Positions 1-8,801 of a DNA stretch of 64,000 bases are shown piece after piece. Each line of letters starts with the position of its first letter. Position 1 is the first letter of the stretch. Under the pieces are notes generated by a model that was not told the origin of the DNA, ran no database searches, and saw only the letters and a program-made list of their open reading frames with translations. The stretch comes from Corynebacterium glyciniphilum AJ 3170 (GTDB lineage: Bacteria; Actinomycetota; Actinomycetes; Mycobacteriales; Mycobacteriaceae), in the NCBI RefSeq assembly GCF_000626675.1, contig NZ_CP006842.1:2232001-2296000 (forward strand), written 5' to 3'. A program made the position numbers and the translations under genes.

Positions 1-1597
1 GGCTCAGGTCGACGTACTTGTACCAATGGTCCACATCCATGAGCAACCCTTCCCCCAGCCGCAGAGCCTCCCTGACCGCAGGTGCCGCGGCACTGGTCGG
101 AACAATCGAATCGAAGGCGCTCGCAGCGGTCACCGACGGGACGATGAACTCCGCGGCCGCCACGGTCGTGTCCCGGCCCAGCCGATACTCTCCGGCCTGC
201 GCGGGGATATCTGCAGCCCACGAGGAGTGGATGTCACCGGTGAGGAAGACCACGTTCATTCCACGACCGTGAGGCCCGGACCCCCTGTTCATGATGACGT
301 CGATGATGCGCTGGCGTTCCACCATGTACCCGTCCCACTGGTCCGTATTCAGTGCAATTCCGTCCGGCGGCAGGCCGATCTTGTCGACCAACCAGTCATG
401 CAACCGTGGATCCAGTGAGTGAGGCAAAGTCATCGGAGCGAACATCACCGAGTTCCCGACCAGTTGCCAGGTGGTCGTCGAGGTCGTCAGGACGCCCGCG
501 AACCAGTCGAACTGGTTCTGTCCCATCATCGTGCGGCCGTCCGCGGCAGCGGTGGCCGGGGAGCTCTGCATGTCGCGGTAAGTGCGAAGGTCGGGGAGGA
601 TGAGCTCTGCGAGCGTACCGTAGCGTAGGTGCCGGTAGAGATGACGTCCACCGTCCGTGCCGAACCCCTCTCCCGCACGAACCGGCATCCATTCGTAGTA
701 GGCCTCGGTCGCAGCCTGCCTCACCGCCGCGTACTCCTGCGCCCCGCCGTAGTCGGAATCCCCGGTGGCACCGTCACGCCACGCATTGTCGAAAAACTCG
801 TGGTCATCCCAGATGCAGATCATCGGCTTAGCGGCATGCAGGTCTGCGAGGTCAGGGTCTCGGTGGTAGTGCCCCTGTCGGATCCGGTAACCGACGAGTG
901 TGCGGGTACGTTCGCGCGGTTCCACGGTCCGTACTGTTGTGCCGTAGGCCGCGCCGTATTCCCCGGACTCGTATTCATAGGTGTAGTCGCCGAGATGCAG
1001 GACGAACTCAACGTCGTCGCGGTCAGCAAGCTCACGGTAGGCACGGAAGTGTCCTGCCTCGTAGTTCGAACACGAACACACCCCGAAGCGGAGGTGGTCC
1101 GGTGCGGCGTCGTCCGCCGGCGTCGTCCGCGTTCGACCCGTGCGGGATACCTCACCTGCGGACGGACCGTCCACCACCGTGAACCGGTAATAGTAGGTGG
1201 TGGACGGGGCAAGTCCCGTGACATTGATTTTCACGGTGTGGTCGCGGTCCGCTTCGGTGGTCATTTCCCCAGCTGCGGTGGCTACGTCAAAGCTGGCGTC
1301 TGTGGACACCTCCCAGTACACACGGGTCGGATCCCCCGCACCGGAACCCGGCGTGGCCTGAGATACCGGCGTCACCCGGGTCCAGATGACGACGCTGTCG
1401 GGCCAGGGATCTCCGGAAGCGACGGAATGCAGGAAGGCTCTGCTACCAGGTGCCCCGCCATTGGCAGTGGCAGTCGCCGCGGACCACCGGGACATAGTAT
1501 CTCCGACAGCGAGCCCGGCACTGGCAACCACGGCACCGGTGAGGAAACGCCGTCTCGTCACGCCCGTCCCGACAGTCGCAGGTGGTGTCGTTGTCAT
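1..1597 (-). CDS. phoD: PhoD-family alkaline phosphatase, Tat-exported (3' end cut by window)
   Basis: Reading the minus strand from an ATG at 1597 gives 532 codons with no stop before the window edge, so the C-terminus is missing. The N-terminus has a twin-arginine signal (RRRFLTG) followed by a hydrophobic stretch. A fibronectin-like N-terminal PhoD domain follows (residues about 45-150), then the metallophosphatase core with GVCSCSNYEAG, HLGDYTYEYESG, CIWDDHEFFDNAW and FLTGDIHSSW, which are PhoD metal-binding motifs. PhoD enzymes are secreted, folded-exported phosphodiesterase/phosphomonoesterases that release phosphate, usually with Ca and Fe. An in-frame ATG nine bases upstream (1606) is an alternative start. 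The long + strand frames here are shadows. Confidence 0.93.
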   Translation of the reverse strand, partial: MTTTPPATVGTGVTRRRFLTGAVVASAGLAVGDTMSRWSAATATANGGAPGSRAFLHSVASGDPWPDSVVIWTRVTPVSQATPGSGAGDPTRVYWEVSTDASFDVATAAGEMTTEADRDHTVKINVTGLAPSTTYYYRFTVVDGPSAGEVSRTGRTRTTPADDAAPDHLRFGVCSCSNYEAGHFRAYRELADRDDVEFVLHLGDYTYEYESGEYGAAYGTTVRTVEPRERTRTLVGYRIRQGHYHRDPDLADLHAAKPMICIWDDHEFFDNAWRDGATGDSDYGGAQEYAAVRQAATEAYYEWMPVRAGEGFGTDGGRHLYRHLRYGTLAELILPDLRTYRDMQSSPATAAADGRTMMGQNQFDWFAGVLTTSTTTWQLVGNSVMFAPMTLPHSLDPRLHDWLVDKIGLPPDGIALNTDQWDGYMVERQRIIDVIMNRGSGPHGRGMNVVFLTGDIHSSWAADIPAQAGEYRLGRDTTVAAAEFIVPSVTAASAFDSIVPTSAAAPAVREALRLGEGLLMDVDHWYKYVDLS

Positions 1598-1846
1598 TGG
1601 CCACATCGGCACAGTGTGATTCTCCGTCTCTGATCCGGGTCACCGGACGGCCTCCGGTCACCTCGACGGAGGTTCACAGTAATGGCATCTCGACGTTTCT
1701 GCTGTTCAGAACCATATTCTTTTGCCGACTGTTGGCCAGATATTCATCCGCGATTCAGTTATGCCACCAGACACACTTCTCGCTGTATGAGATTATGTCA
1801 TTCATATTTTGGGAAACTGCATGATCTACCATTAGATTCGGACACC
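1598..1846. promoter_or_regulatory. Divergent intergenic region phoD / BASS transporter
   Basis: 249 bp between two divergent genes, clearly richer in A+T than the flanks around 1690-1840. On the + strand TAGATT at 1833-1838 lies eight bases before the transporter ATG at 1847 and there is no ribosome binding site, which suggests a leaderless transcript. No phosphate-regulator box was convincingly recognised. Confidence 0.4.
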
Positions 1847-2866
1847 ATGACGAATCAGGACTCCCTTCCCGCCTCGGAGGATCGTTCGGCAGCTGTCGCC
1901 GTCACGGCCTTCCCTCTGTTCATCCTCGCCGGCACCGTCATCGCGTTCTTCGCTCCGGATCCGTTCCTCCCACTGACGGACTACATCAACCTCTTCCTCA
2001 TGGTCATCATGTTTGCCATGGGATTGACGTTGACCGTCCCGGACTTCAAGATCATCGCCAAACGCCCTACCCCGGTGATCATCGGTGTAGTCGCCCAGTT
2101 CGTCATCATGCCGCTTCTGGCGATCGCCGTCGCCAAACTCCTGGGACTCAACCCCGCGCTCGCCGTCGGACTGCTCATGCTGGGGTCTGTTCCTGGCGGG
2201 ACCGCCTCCAACGTGATCGCCTACCTCGCCAAGGGGGATGTGGCCGTTTCAGTCGCCATGACCAGCATCTCCACCATCGTCTCCCCTGTCATGACGCCGG
2301 CGTTGATGCTCCTGCTCGCCGACACGCGTACAGACGTCGACGGTGCGGGCATGGCGTTGACCCTCGTGCAGACCGTGCTCCTACCGGTCATCGGTGGGCT
2401 GGTTATCCGCACCTTCCTCAACAGGTGGGTCGACAAGATCGCCCCGGTACTGCCGTGGCTGTCGATCATCGGCATCGGTGGCGTGGTCTTCCCAGCCGTG
2501 GCGACCAACGCCGAACGCCTGGCACAGATCGGCCTGATCGTCTTCGCCGCCGTCCTGCTGCACAATCTCGGCGGCTACGCCCTGGGATACCTGACCGGCC
2601 GGCTCTTCCGCCTTCCAGAGCCTGTCAACCGCACCATGGCCATCGAGATCGGCACCCAGTCCGCCGGACTCGCCTCCGGTATGGCCGGGCGGTTCTTCTC
2701 ACCCGAAGCGGCACTTCCGGGTGCCGTCGCCGCGGTAATGCACAACATCACCGGTGCCGTCTACGCGGCCCTGGTGCGCCGCCGCCCCATCCACGGACAA
2801 ACGGCGGCACCAACCCCCGGCGCCGCGGCAGAAAACACCGCGGCAGATCAACCGACGATGTCGTAG
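1847..2866 (+). CDS. Bile acid:sodium symporter (BASS) family transporter
   Basis: 339-residue polytopic membrane protein with about nine hydrophobic segments. The stretch around residues 45-150 (FLMVIMFAMGLTL, GSVPGGTASNVIAYLAKGD) carries the BASS signature in which the GGT(A/S)SN loop crosses between the two helical halves and coordinates sodium. Family members import bile acids, pantothenate, pyruvate or other organic anions with Na; the substrate here cannot be read from sequence. The start at 1847 (MTNQDSLPAS) is chosen over an upstream in-frame ATG at 1682 because the extra 55 residues look like non-coding sequence and a -10-like TAGATT sits just before 1847. The 3' end overlaps the convergent lipoprotein gene by 19 bp. 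Confidence 0.88.
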   Translation: MTNQDSLPASEDRSAAVAVTAFPLFILAGTVIAFFAPDPFLPLTDYINLFLMVIMFAMGLTLTVPDFKIIAKRPTPVIIGVVAQFVIMPLLAIAVAKLLGLNPALAVGLLMLGSVPGGTASNVIAYLAKGDVAVSVAMTSISTIVSPVMTPALMLLLADTRTDVDGAGMALTLVQTVLLPVIGGLVIRTFLNRWVDKIAPVLPWLSIIGIGGVVFPAVATNAERLAQIGLIVFAAVLLHNLGGYALGYLTGRLFRLPEPVNRTMAIEIGTQSAGLASGMAGRFFSPEAALPGAVAAVMHNITGAVYAALVRRRPIHGQTAAPTPGAAAENTAADQPTMS

Positions 2867-3558
2867 CTGTCGGCAGTCACTCGGGTGGTGACACCGTCAG
2901 CCGTGATCAAGGCAGCGTCAGGCTGAGTCAGGTCAACCACGAACCGGTCGCCGACGCTGGTGACACTGCCGTCGTCCAGTCCTCCCGCATGGTTGACGCC
3001 CGCCACATTGCCCAACAGGGCATACAGTTCGGGGTCTCCGCCAGCACGGTAGGCGACTCCGTTGGCGTCACCGCCACGCGTAGCGTCCCAGCCCGCATGG
3101 AAGTTCTCCGCCTGGCACCCCCAGTCAAAGCCGTCGGCTTCCTGACCGTCGCGGAACATGCAGATCATGGTGTCCTGACCATTCAGCGGAACGGTGTAGT
3201 CAGCCATTTCGACACGGTTCTGCTGAGGTGCCCCGCCCTCGGGCTGTGCCTGCGGTTCGGGGGACGGCTCAGGAGATGGACCACCGTCGTCGAGAGGCGC
3301 TGCCCCCGGGGTCGGCTGCGGAGCTGATTCCTTCTCCGCGTCCCCATCAGGGTGCTGTTCGCGCGTCATGTCGCCGGAAAGTGCGGCATCATCCGGGTCC
3401 GCTGTGACAGCTCCGCCACTGCCCTGCGCCTCATCGACGCCTGCTCCGTCATTGTCACAGGCGGTGAGGAAAAGCCCGGCGGCGGTCACTACAGCGAGCC
3501 CTGCCGCGGGCAGGAGCTTGACTCGTCGAGTTCCGATCACATCACGCACAGGGCTCAT
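2848..3558 (-). CDS. Secreted lipoprotein of unknown function
   Basis: 236 residues. A positively charged N-terminus is followed by a hydrophobic core and lipobox LTAC (Cys about residue 34), so it should be lipid-anchored on the outer face of the cytoplasmic membrane. A long low-complexity Pro/Glu/Gly/Asp linker (about 37-105) precedes a compact C-terminal domain with two cysteines (CMFRDGQ and FDWGCQAE) and the segment ALITADGVTTRV. A similar ITADGITYTMV segment occurs in the lipoprotein at 17717-18592, so the two may be paralogues. The family was not recognised. Convergent with the upstream transporter gene. Confidence 0.75.
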   Translation of the reverse strand: MSPVRDVIGTRRVKLLPAAGLAVVTAAGLFLTACDNDGAGVDEAQGSGGAVTADPDDAALSGDMTREQHPDGDAEKESAPQPTPGAAPLDDGGPSPEPSPEPQAQPEGGAPQQNRVEMADYTVPLNGQDTMICMFRDGQEADGFDWGCQAENFHAGWDATRGGDANGVAYRAGGDPELYALLGNVAGVNHAGGLDDGSVTSVGDRFVVDLTQPDAALITADGVTTRVTADSYDIVG

Positions 3559-3667
3559 CTCCAGTATCTGTAGTTCACAGCAGTGTCACCACCACCGTGC
3601 CATACCAGTCCGGTACCGCGCTACAGAATGCTCTACGGTGCCGCCTCGCTACCGGCGTTTCGCTACG

Positions 3668-5083
3668 ATGGAACAAATGGCGATGTCAGTCTTCCGGGAC
3701 CGCCGCGGCCCCATCCTCATAGCGATCATGCTGTCTTCCGCTCTCATGGCGGTGGATGCCACCGTGCTGGCAACGGCAGTCCCCAGTATCGTTGCCGACC
3801 TCGGCGAATTCTCCCGCTACCCGTGGCTGTTCTCCGGCTATCTGCTCGCCCAGGCCGTCACTGTCCCGATGTTCTCGAAACTCGCGGACACCTACGGGCG
3901 CAAGCCAGTGATCCTCACCGGCATCGCAATCTTCGTCCTCGGGTCCGCCCTCGCCGTTTTCGCTCCGACGATGACCGTCCTGATTCTCTGCCGAATCGTG
4001 CAAGGAATCGGGGCGGGAGCCGTCCAACCGATGGGTCAGACCATCGCAGGCGACATCTACACCGTTCGCGAACGGGCGAAAGTGCAGGGGTACCTTGCCA
4101 GCGTCTGGGCCATCTCCTCCATGCTCGGCCCACTGATCGGTGGTTTGTTCTCCCAGTACGTGTCGTGGCGCTGGATCTTCGTGATCAACATCCCTCTGGG
4201 CCTGCTCGCCGCCGTAATGGTGTGGCGCAATTTCCGTGAGCACGTCGAGAGGACACGGCATCGCATCGACATTGAAGGCGCCCTCGTCCTCACACTCGGT
4301 CTGACCCTGCTGCTGCTCGGCCTACTGGAAGGCGGGGAAGCATGGGCCTGGACCTCGACGGCGTCGCTGGTGTGCTTCGCCGGGGGGATCGCCGCACTGG
4401 CATTGTTCGTGTTCATCGAACGCCACGCCGCGGAGCCGGTGGTCAACCTGCGACTACTCTCCCGCCGACTCATCGTGCATGCCGTGGTGATCTCAGCCGC
4501 GATCGGTGGGATTGTGCTGGGACTGACGAGTTTCGTGCCCACGTACCTCGAACGCGCCGCCGGCGCCACGCCCGTGGCCGCCGGTATCGCCGTCGCAGCA
4601 TTGACCATCGCCTGGCCATTAGCCAGTGCAAACGCCGGTCGAATCTACGTTCCCCACGGATTCCGCGCCTCGATTACGCTAGGGTCCTCGATCGTGATGG
4701 TCGGTACACTCCTGTTGCTCCTGGTCGTAGGCCAGCAGAACATCTGGCTCATCGTCGCCGTGGCGATCGTCCTGGGGTCCGGGCTTGGTTTCACCGCAGC
4801 ACCGAACGTGGTGGCTGCGCAGTCGTCCGTCGGCTGGTCGGAGCGCGCCGAGGTCACCGGCCTGACAATGTTCGCCCGCTCTGCCGGCAGCGCCATCGCC
4901 GTGGCGGTGTACGGCACGATCTCCAACGCCATCATCTCCAATGGCAGTGGAGACTCTGATCCCGCCACCGTGGTCGATGCGACCACCGGCGTCTTCTACG
5001 GCGTCGTCGGCGCCGCGCTGCTCCTGCTCATAGCTGCATGGACATTGCCGAAAGTGCAGGGCTCCCAAGACAGAGACACGTAG
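3668..5083 (+). CDS. MFS drug:proton antiporter, DHA2 (EmrB/QacA-like) type
   Basis: 471 residues, largely hydrophobic. Motif D1-like LMAVDATVLATAVPSI lies in the first membrane segment and motif A LADTYGRKPV in the first cytoplasmic loop. RIVQGIGAGAVQPMGQ corresponds to motif B and GGLFSQYVSWRWIFVINIP to the DHA2-specific region after helix 5. Such proteins export toxic hydrophobic or cationic compounds using the proton gradient. The chosen ATG (MEQMAMS) at 3668 removes 100 upstream in-frame codons that run antisense through the lipoprotein promoter. No adjacent TetR/MarR regulator is present, so the substrate is unknown. Confidence 0.9.
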   Translation: MEQMAMSVFRDRRGPILIAIMLSSALMAVDATVLATAVPSIVADLGEFSRYPWLFSGYLLAQAVTVPMFSKLADTYGRKPVILTGIAIFVLGSALAVFAPTMTVLILCRIVQGIGAGAVQPMGQTIAGDIYTVRERAKVQGYLASVWAISSMLGPLIGGLFSQYVSWRWIFVINIPLGLLAAVMVWRNFREHVERTRHRIDIEGALVLTLGLTLLLLGLLEGGEAWAWTSTASLVCFAGGIAALALFVFIERHAAEPVVNLRLLSRRLIVHAVVISAAIGGIVLGLTSFVPTYLERAAGATPVAAGIAVAALTIAWPLASANAGRIYVPHGFRASITLGSSIVMVGTLLLLLVVGQQNIWLIVAVAIVLGSGLGFTAAPNVVAAQSSVGWSERAEVTGLTMFARSAGSAIAVAVYGTISNAIISNGSGDSDPATVVDATTGVFYGVVGAALLLLIAAWTLPKVQGSQDRDT

Positions 5084-5149
5084 CAGCTAAGAGAGATCTC
5101 GGAGACATGCGATCAATCCGGACAGATGCCCCGCAAGTCAGGGCGCAGG

Positions 5150-5563
5150 TCAGCCTGATTGCCGCACCGGCGACAACGGCCCCAGAGCCACCTGCCCGCG
5201 GCAGTACGACATCAACGGCGTCGGCCTGTCGTGCACACACTGGCCCCCGTGCACCTTGTCCGCCACCTCCTCGCGTCGAACTTCCAGCGCAGCGGAACTG
5301 ATCGCCGACCACAGGGACGTAGCAGTGACCAGGTTGCCGCAGTCCAGGATGAACCGGCTCCCACGACGGGTCAACGACACCGCGCCCGCCTCCTCGGCCT
5401 CAGTGTCCTCGACAACCAGCGGCGTCACAGTACACAGCACCTCATCAGTGACATCAGCCAGAGCAGTCAGCGCGGTGATGCCGGTGGTGGGTTCAGTGGT
5501 GTAGGTACTGGTCGTGACGTCCCCTCCTTCGAATATGAACACTGTATCGCATGACCCAGACAT
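5150..5563 (-). CDS. Small hypothetical protein
   Basis: 137 residues, soluble, Thr/Val-rich N-terminus and two Cys in the C-terminal third (GGQCVHD, LMSYCRGQ). No signal peptide, membrane segment or known domain was recognised. The alternative + strand frames over the same bases are Arg/Pro-rich and look artefactual, while this frame has normal composition, which is the main argument for it. The start is uncertain: ATG at 5563 or GTG at 5542. It is convergent with the MFS gene and divergent from yccF. Confidence 0.45.
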   Translation of the reverse strand: MSGSCDTVFIFEGGDVTTSTYTTEPTTGITALTALADVTDEVLCTVTPLVVEDTEAEEAGAVSLTRRGSRFILDCGNLVTATSLWSAISSAALEVRREEVADKVHGGQCVHDRPTPLMSYCRGQVALGPLSPVRQSG

Positions 5564-5738
5564 GCCAACGAAGAAAATGTCATCGAATCGAACCTGTGTT
5601 CTACTTCCGGACTAGCAGCCAGGCCGACATCCTGTCGCACCCCGCCCCTGTAATGGGCAGGCACCCCGACCGGAAGCTCAGGGATGATGACAGCAGCACC
5701 GGAAGAACCTGGCCCATAACCCCACGGGGAACGACACC

Positions 5739-5751
5739 TAGAATCGGACCC
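5739..5751 (+). promoter_or_regulatory. Leaderless-type promoter -10 of yccF
   Basis: TAGAAT at 5739-5744 is followed by exactly seven bases and then the yccF ATG. There is no Shine-Dalgarno sequence in the preceding 20 bases. This geometry is typical of actinobacterial leaderless genes, in which transcription starts at the A of the start codon. Confidence 0.5.
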
Positions 5752-6165
5752 ATGAAAATTCTGCGCGTCATCCTCAATATTCTCTGGCTGGTCACCGGTG
5801 GTATCTGGCTGTTCGTTGGCTATGTCGTCTTCGGCCTCATCGCCTGCATCTTCATCATCACCATCCCCGCGGGCGTCGCGTCGTTCCGCATGGCCAGCTA
5901 CGCCCTGTGGCCGTTCGGTCGCACCGTCATCCGGAAGAACGGTGCCGGCGTCGGTTCCGGACTGATGAACGTCGTATGGTTCCTCGTGGCGGGACTCTGG
6001 CTCGCGCTCGGCCATATCGCGACCGCCGCTCTGCAGGCGATCACCATCATTGGCCTCCCCCTCGCGTGGGCAAACGTCAAGATGATCCCCGTGACCTGCT
6101 TCCCCTTCGGCAAGGCCATCATCCCGGACTCTTCGACACAGGTCATCCCCGCCCCCGGGTCCTGA
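5752..6165 (+). CDS. yccF: YccF-family inner membrane protein
   Basis: 137 residues containing two tandem copies of the YccF (DUF307) domain. Repeat one has ILWLVTGGIWLFVGY and ALWPFGRTVI, repeat two has VVWFLVAGLWLALGH and TCFPFGKAII; each repeat contributes two membrane segments, and PFG(R/K)xxI closes each unit. The function of the family is not established. It is preceded by a leaderless-type promoter and is transcribed alone, convergent with citB. Confidence 0.88.
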   Translation: MKILRVILNILWLVTGGIWLFVGYVVFGLIACIFIITIPAGVASFRMASYALWPFGRTVIRKNGAGVGSGLMNVVWFLVAGLWLALGHIATAALQAITIIGLPLAWANVKMIPVTCFPFGKAIIPDSSTQVIPAPGS

Positions 6166-6212
6166 GTCCGGGGTGCCTGTCAGTCCACCTCAGTGACACG
6201 ATGACCTGCCAC

Positions 6213-6932
6213 TCACCACCCCGCACCGCTCGAGCGAGCGTACAGGTGCTCCGGGCGGCCGGAACTGCCGTAACGCAGCCGTACGGTCACCACGCCGCGG
6301 CCGGCCAACGCCGACAGGCGCCGCTGGGCCGTCGCCCTAGATACACCAGCCACCTCAGCCACCTCGGCAGCAGACCGCTCTTCCGTCCCGAGCGCGTCGA
6401 GGACAAGGTCCTCGGTGGTGCTGCCCGCCGCCGTCACCGGTTGAGATGTCCCGTGCATCACGGACAGCGCTCGGTCAATCTCCTCCTGCTTCAGCGGATG
6501 GGGCGTTGTCATGAGCTTCCGGTACCTGCTGAACCGTTCCAACCGGTCGACCAACGACTGACGGGTGAACGGTTTGACGAGGTACGCGTGGACACCGGCC
6601 GTCAAGGCACGGCGAACGGTCGCCGACTCAACGGCCGCGGACAGGACGAATGCATCTGCCCCGCTGCTTCGTACCAGTTCAATCCCGTCGCCATCGGGCA
6701 GGTAGACATCCGCGAGAACGAGATCCGGCGACTGCGCAGCCATCGCCGCCCTCGCCTCGGCGCAGGTACCTACTGTCGCCTGCACGCCGAACCCCGACAC
6801 CCCGGAGACGATGTCCGCATGGATTGAAGCGACACGGAAGTCGTCGTCGACGACAAGAACCCGCATGTCGCGTGCGCTGCGTGTGCCTCGCCGGGGGTCC
6901 CGCGATTCCGGTGGTGTGGAGTTCGACGTCAT
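6213..6932 (-). CDS. citB: Response regulator CitB (citrate two-component system)
   Basis: 239 residues. The receiver domain covers about residues 23-140: VLVVDDD supplies the acidic pair, D75 in LVLADVYLPDGDG is the phospho-acceptor and YLVKPF holds the conserved Lys. The C-terminal part (DALGTEERSAAEVAEVAGVSRATAQRRLSALAGRG) is the winged-helix DNA-binding domain of CitB/DcuR regulators. The ATG overlaps the stop of citA by four bases, so translation is coupled. In C. glutamicum CitAB activates citrate uptake genes (citH and tctCBA); the divergent citrate carrier and the tctCBA operon at 37-40 kb are the likely targets here. Confidence 0.93.
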   Translation of the reverse strand: MTSNSTPPESRDPRRGTRSARDMRVLVVDDDFRVASIHADIVSGVSGFGVQATVGTCAEARAAMAAQSPDLVLADVYLPDGDGIELVRSSGADAFVLSAAVESATVRRALTAGVHAYLVKPFTRQSLVDRLERFSRYRKLMTTPHPLKQEEIDRALSVMHGTSQPVTAAGSTTEDLVLDALGTEERSAAEVAEVAGVSRATAQRRLSALAGRGVVTVRLRYGSSGRPEHLYARSSGAGW

Positions 6933-8644
6933 TGATGTCCCTTACCTTCGTCACTTTCATCTGTCATGTCGTCCGGTTCCGTCGTGAAGACGCCAGGCAG
7001 ACGCACGCCGAATACCGCACCCTGCCCCGGGGCCCCACCGCCCGGGTCGATGACCCAGAGCACACCGTCACGGCGGGCCACCAACTCGCGGGTCAGCGTG
7101 AGACCAATGCCGTGGCCGTGGACGGTGTCACCGTCGACGTCGGCCCCGGACTGCTGTCTCCGGTCCGCGCTGGAGTCCGGGCCGCTGTCCAGCCCGTCAC
7201 CGGAGTCAGACACCACCACGGTGAGCGCGTCTCCATCCTGCATCGCCGTCACCTCGACCCACGGGTGGTTATCCTCTGCCGCCAACGCCGCAGTGACCGC
7301 ATTGTCCACCAGGTTACCCAGTACCGTGGCAACATCCTCCACCGCTCCCGGTCCGTCAATGACGTCGATAACCAGTGTCTCCTCCCCTACTCTCAGGCTG
7401 ACTCCGCGCTCGCTGGCTTCCATCGCCTTTCCGCCCAGGAATGACTGGAGGAAAGGCTCGCCGAGAAGCTCGGCGCCCTGCAGGGGGAAATTCACGGGCC
7501 CCCGGTCGGCCATGTCCTGGAGGAAGGAGCGTGCGTCGGCCACCCGTCCTGCGTCGAGAAGGCCCGATGCCGCATGTATCCGGTTCGCGAACTCGTGTCG
7601 CTGAACACGGAGTGTGGCCCCCATCGCCTGCACCGTACCCAATCTGTGTGTGAGAGCAGCGAGATCGGTTCGGTCCCGTACGACAACGACCGTTCCGAGA
7701 TAGCGCCCCGCCCTCGTCACCGGATGGGCATCCAGATAAAGCACCCGTCCACCAACGACCACATTGTCGAAAGACACTGACCGCGCCGTCGACGGATCGT
7801 GGCGTCCGAGTCCCTGGAGTTCCTCCGCGACCCGAGGCGGCAGGCCAAGGTCCCCCACCGACGTGGTGCTGGGGCCGTCTACACCGACCGGGCCAATGCC
7901 GAACAGCCGCGAGGCCACCTCATTGAATACCTCGAGACCGCCCTCTGCGTTCACCGACAGCACGCCGTCCTCCACCCCGTCCAGAACCGCCGACTGGTGA
8001 CGGACAAGCTCTACGAGGTCCTCGGGCTGCAGACCGAGCGTGAGCCGCTCCCACCGTCGTTGCATCAGCACACTGGCGACGACACCGATAAGGAGTGCGG
8101 TCACTCCGGCACTGCCGACGCCGAACAGGACCAGAGGCAGGTCGTCGAAGACACTGGCCCGCTGAAAACCCACACTCACCTCCCCCACCGGTGCACTGTC
8201 GGAGACGTCGCGCGCGGAGTCGTCCGGGGCATACACCGGTACCTTCGCGCGAGCGGAATGCCCGAGGGTGCCTGTCTCCCAGGCGGTCACCTCCTCGCCG
8301 CGCAAAGCAGCCTCATGATCTGTGCTGACCCGCTGACCGATCCGTTCCGGGTCCGGGTGCGCCAACCGGATTCCGTCCGCATCGGTAATGACCACGAACA
8401 GAGCACCTGTGCGGGCCTCGACACCCGCAGCGAGATCGGCCAGGCCTTCTTCAGGGTCGCCTACAGGCACCTCGGTGCGCACGTAAGGGTCCTCCGCCAC
8501 AGACCGGGCGATGGAAACCGCGGAGTTCATCGCCTGCTCTTTCAGTCGCTCGACCGACAGCCAGGCGAAAATGCCGGAGCACACCGCCACGACGGCAAAA
8601 ACCGTCAGCAGCTGCAGCAGAAGAACTTTCGTCGAAAAACGCAC
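6929..8644 (-). CDS. citA: Sensor histidine kinase CitA
   Basis: 571 residues from a GTG at 8644. First membrane segment at about 8-28, then an extracytoplasmic PAS-like sensor (about 30-170) containing FVVITDADGIRLAHPDP, the signature of citrate/C4-dicarboxylate sensors. A second membrane segment (LVLFGVGSAGVTALLIGVV) is followed by a cytoplasmic PAS domain, an H-box QRHEFANRIHAASGLL, and an ATPase domain with NLVDNAVTAA and VVSDSGDGL. It phosphorylates CitB when external citrate binds. The GTG start is preferred because the longer in-frame version adds a Cys-rich tail in front of the signal anchor. Confidence 0.92.
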   Translation of the reverse strand: MRFSTKVLLLQLLTVFAVVAVCSGIFAWLSVERLKEQAMNSAVSIARSVAEDPYVRTEVPVGDPEEGLADLAAGVEARTGALFVVITDADGIRLAHPDPERIGQRVSTDHEAALRGEEVTAWETGTLGHSARAKVPVYAPDDSARDVSDSAPVGEVSVGFQRASVFDDLPLVLFGVGSAGVTALLIGVVASVLMQRRWERLTLGLQPEDLVELVRHQSAVLDGVEDGVLSVNAEGGLEVFNEVASRLFGIGPVGVDGPSTTSVGDLGLPPRVAEELQGLGRHDPSTARSVSFDNVVVGGRVLYLDAHPVTRAGRYLGTVVVVRDRTDLAALTHRLGTVQAMGATLRVQRHEFANRIHAASGLLDAGRVADARSFLQDMADRGPVNFPLQGAELLGEPFLQSFLGGKAMEASERGVSLRVGEETLVIDVIDGPGAVEDVATVLGNLVDNAVTAALAAEDNHPWVEVTAMQDGDALTVVVSDSGDGLDSGPDSSADRRQQSGADVDGDTVHGHGIGLTLTRELVARRDGVLWVIDPGGGAPGQGAVFGVRLPGVFTTEPDDMTDESDEGKGHQ

Positions 8645-8801
8645 GTCAGGAAGTCTACGGCACAGTAATCCGTCGCAGTGAACACAATGCGCACAAGTCA
8701 TTGATTGCACACAAGATGATCTAACGCACAGAACCATCGTTATGTGTCGCCGATCACTTTAGGCTCACCCTGTCCGGTCAGACACACCTGAAGGAGTTGC
8801 G
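8645..8801. promoter_or_regulatory. citA / citH divergent promoter region
   Basis: 157 bp, A+T-rich around 8690-8765, between the kinase gene and the citrate carrier; the place where CitB would be expected to bind. A good ribosome binding site (GAAGGAG) precedes the carrier ATG. No operator sequence can be assigned by eye. Confidence 0.45.

Noticed and set aside
629..1633. 334-codon + strand frame opposite phoD
   Set aside because: The minus strand carries PhoD motifs throughout this interval; the + frame is its antisense.
5038..5554. Two + strand frames (5038-5301 and 5159-5554) after the MFS gene
   Set aside because: Arg/Pro/Ser-rich shadow-like compositions; the minus-strand frame 5150-5563 is the better candidate in this gap.
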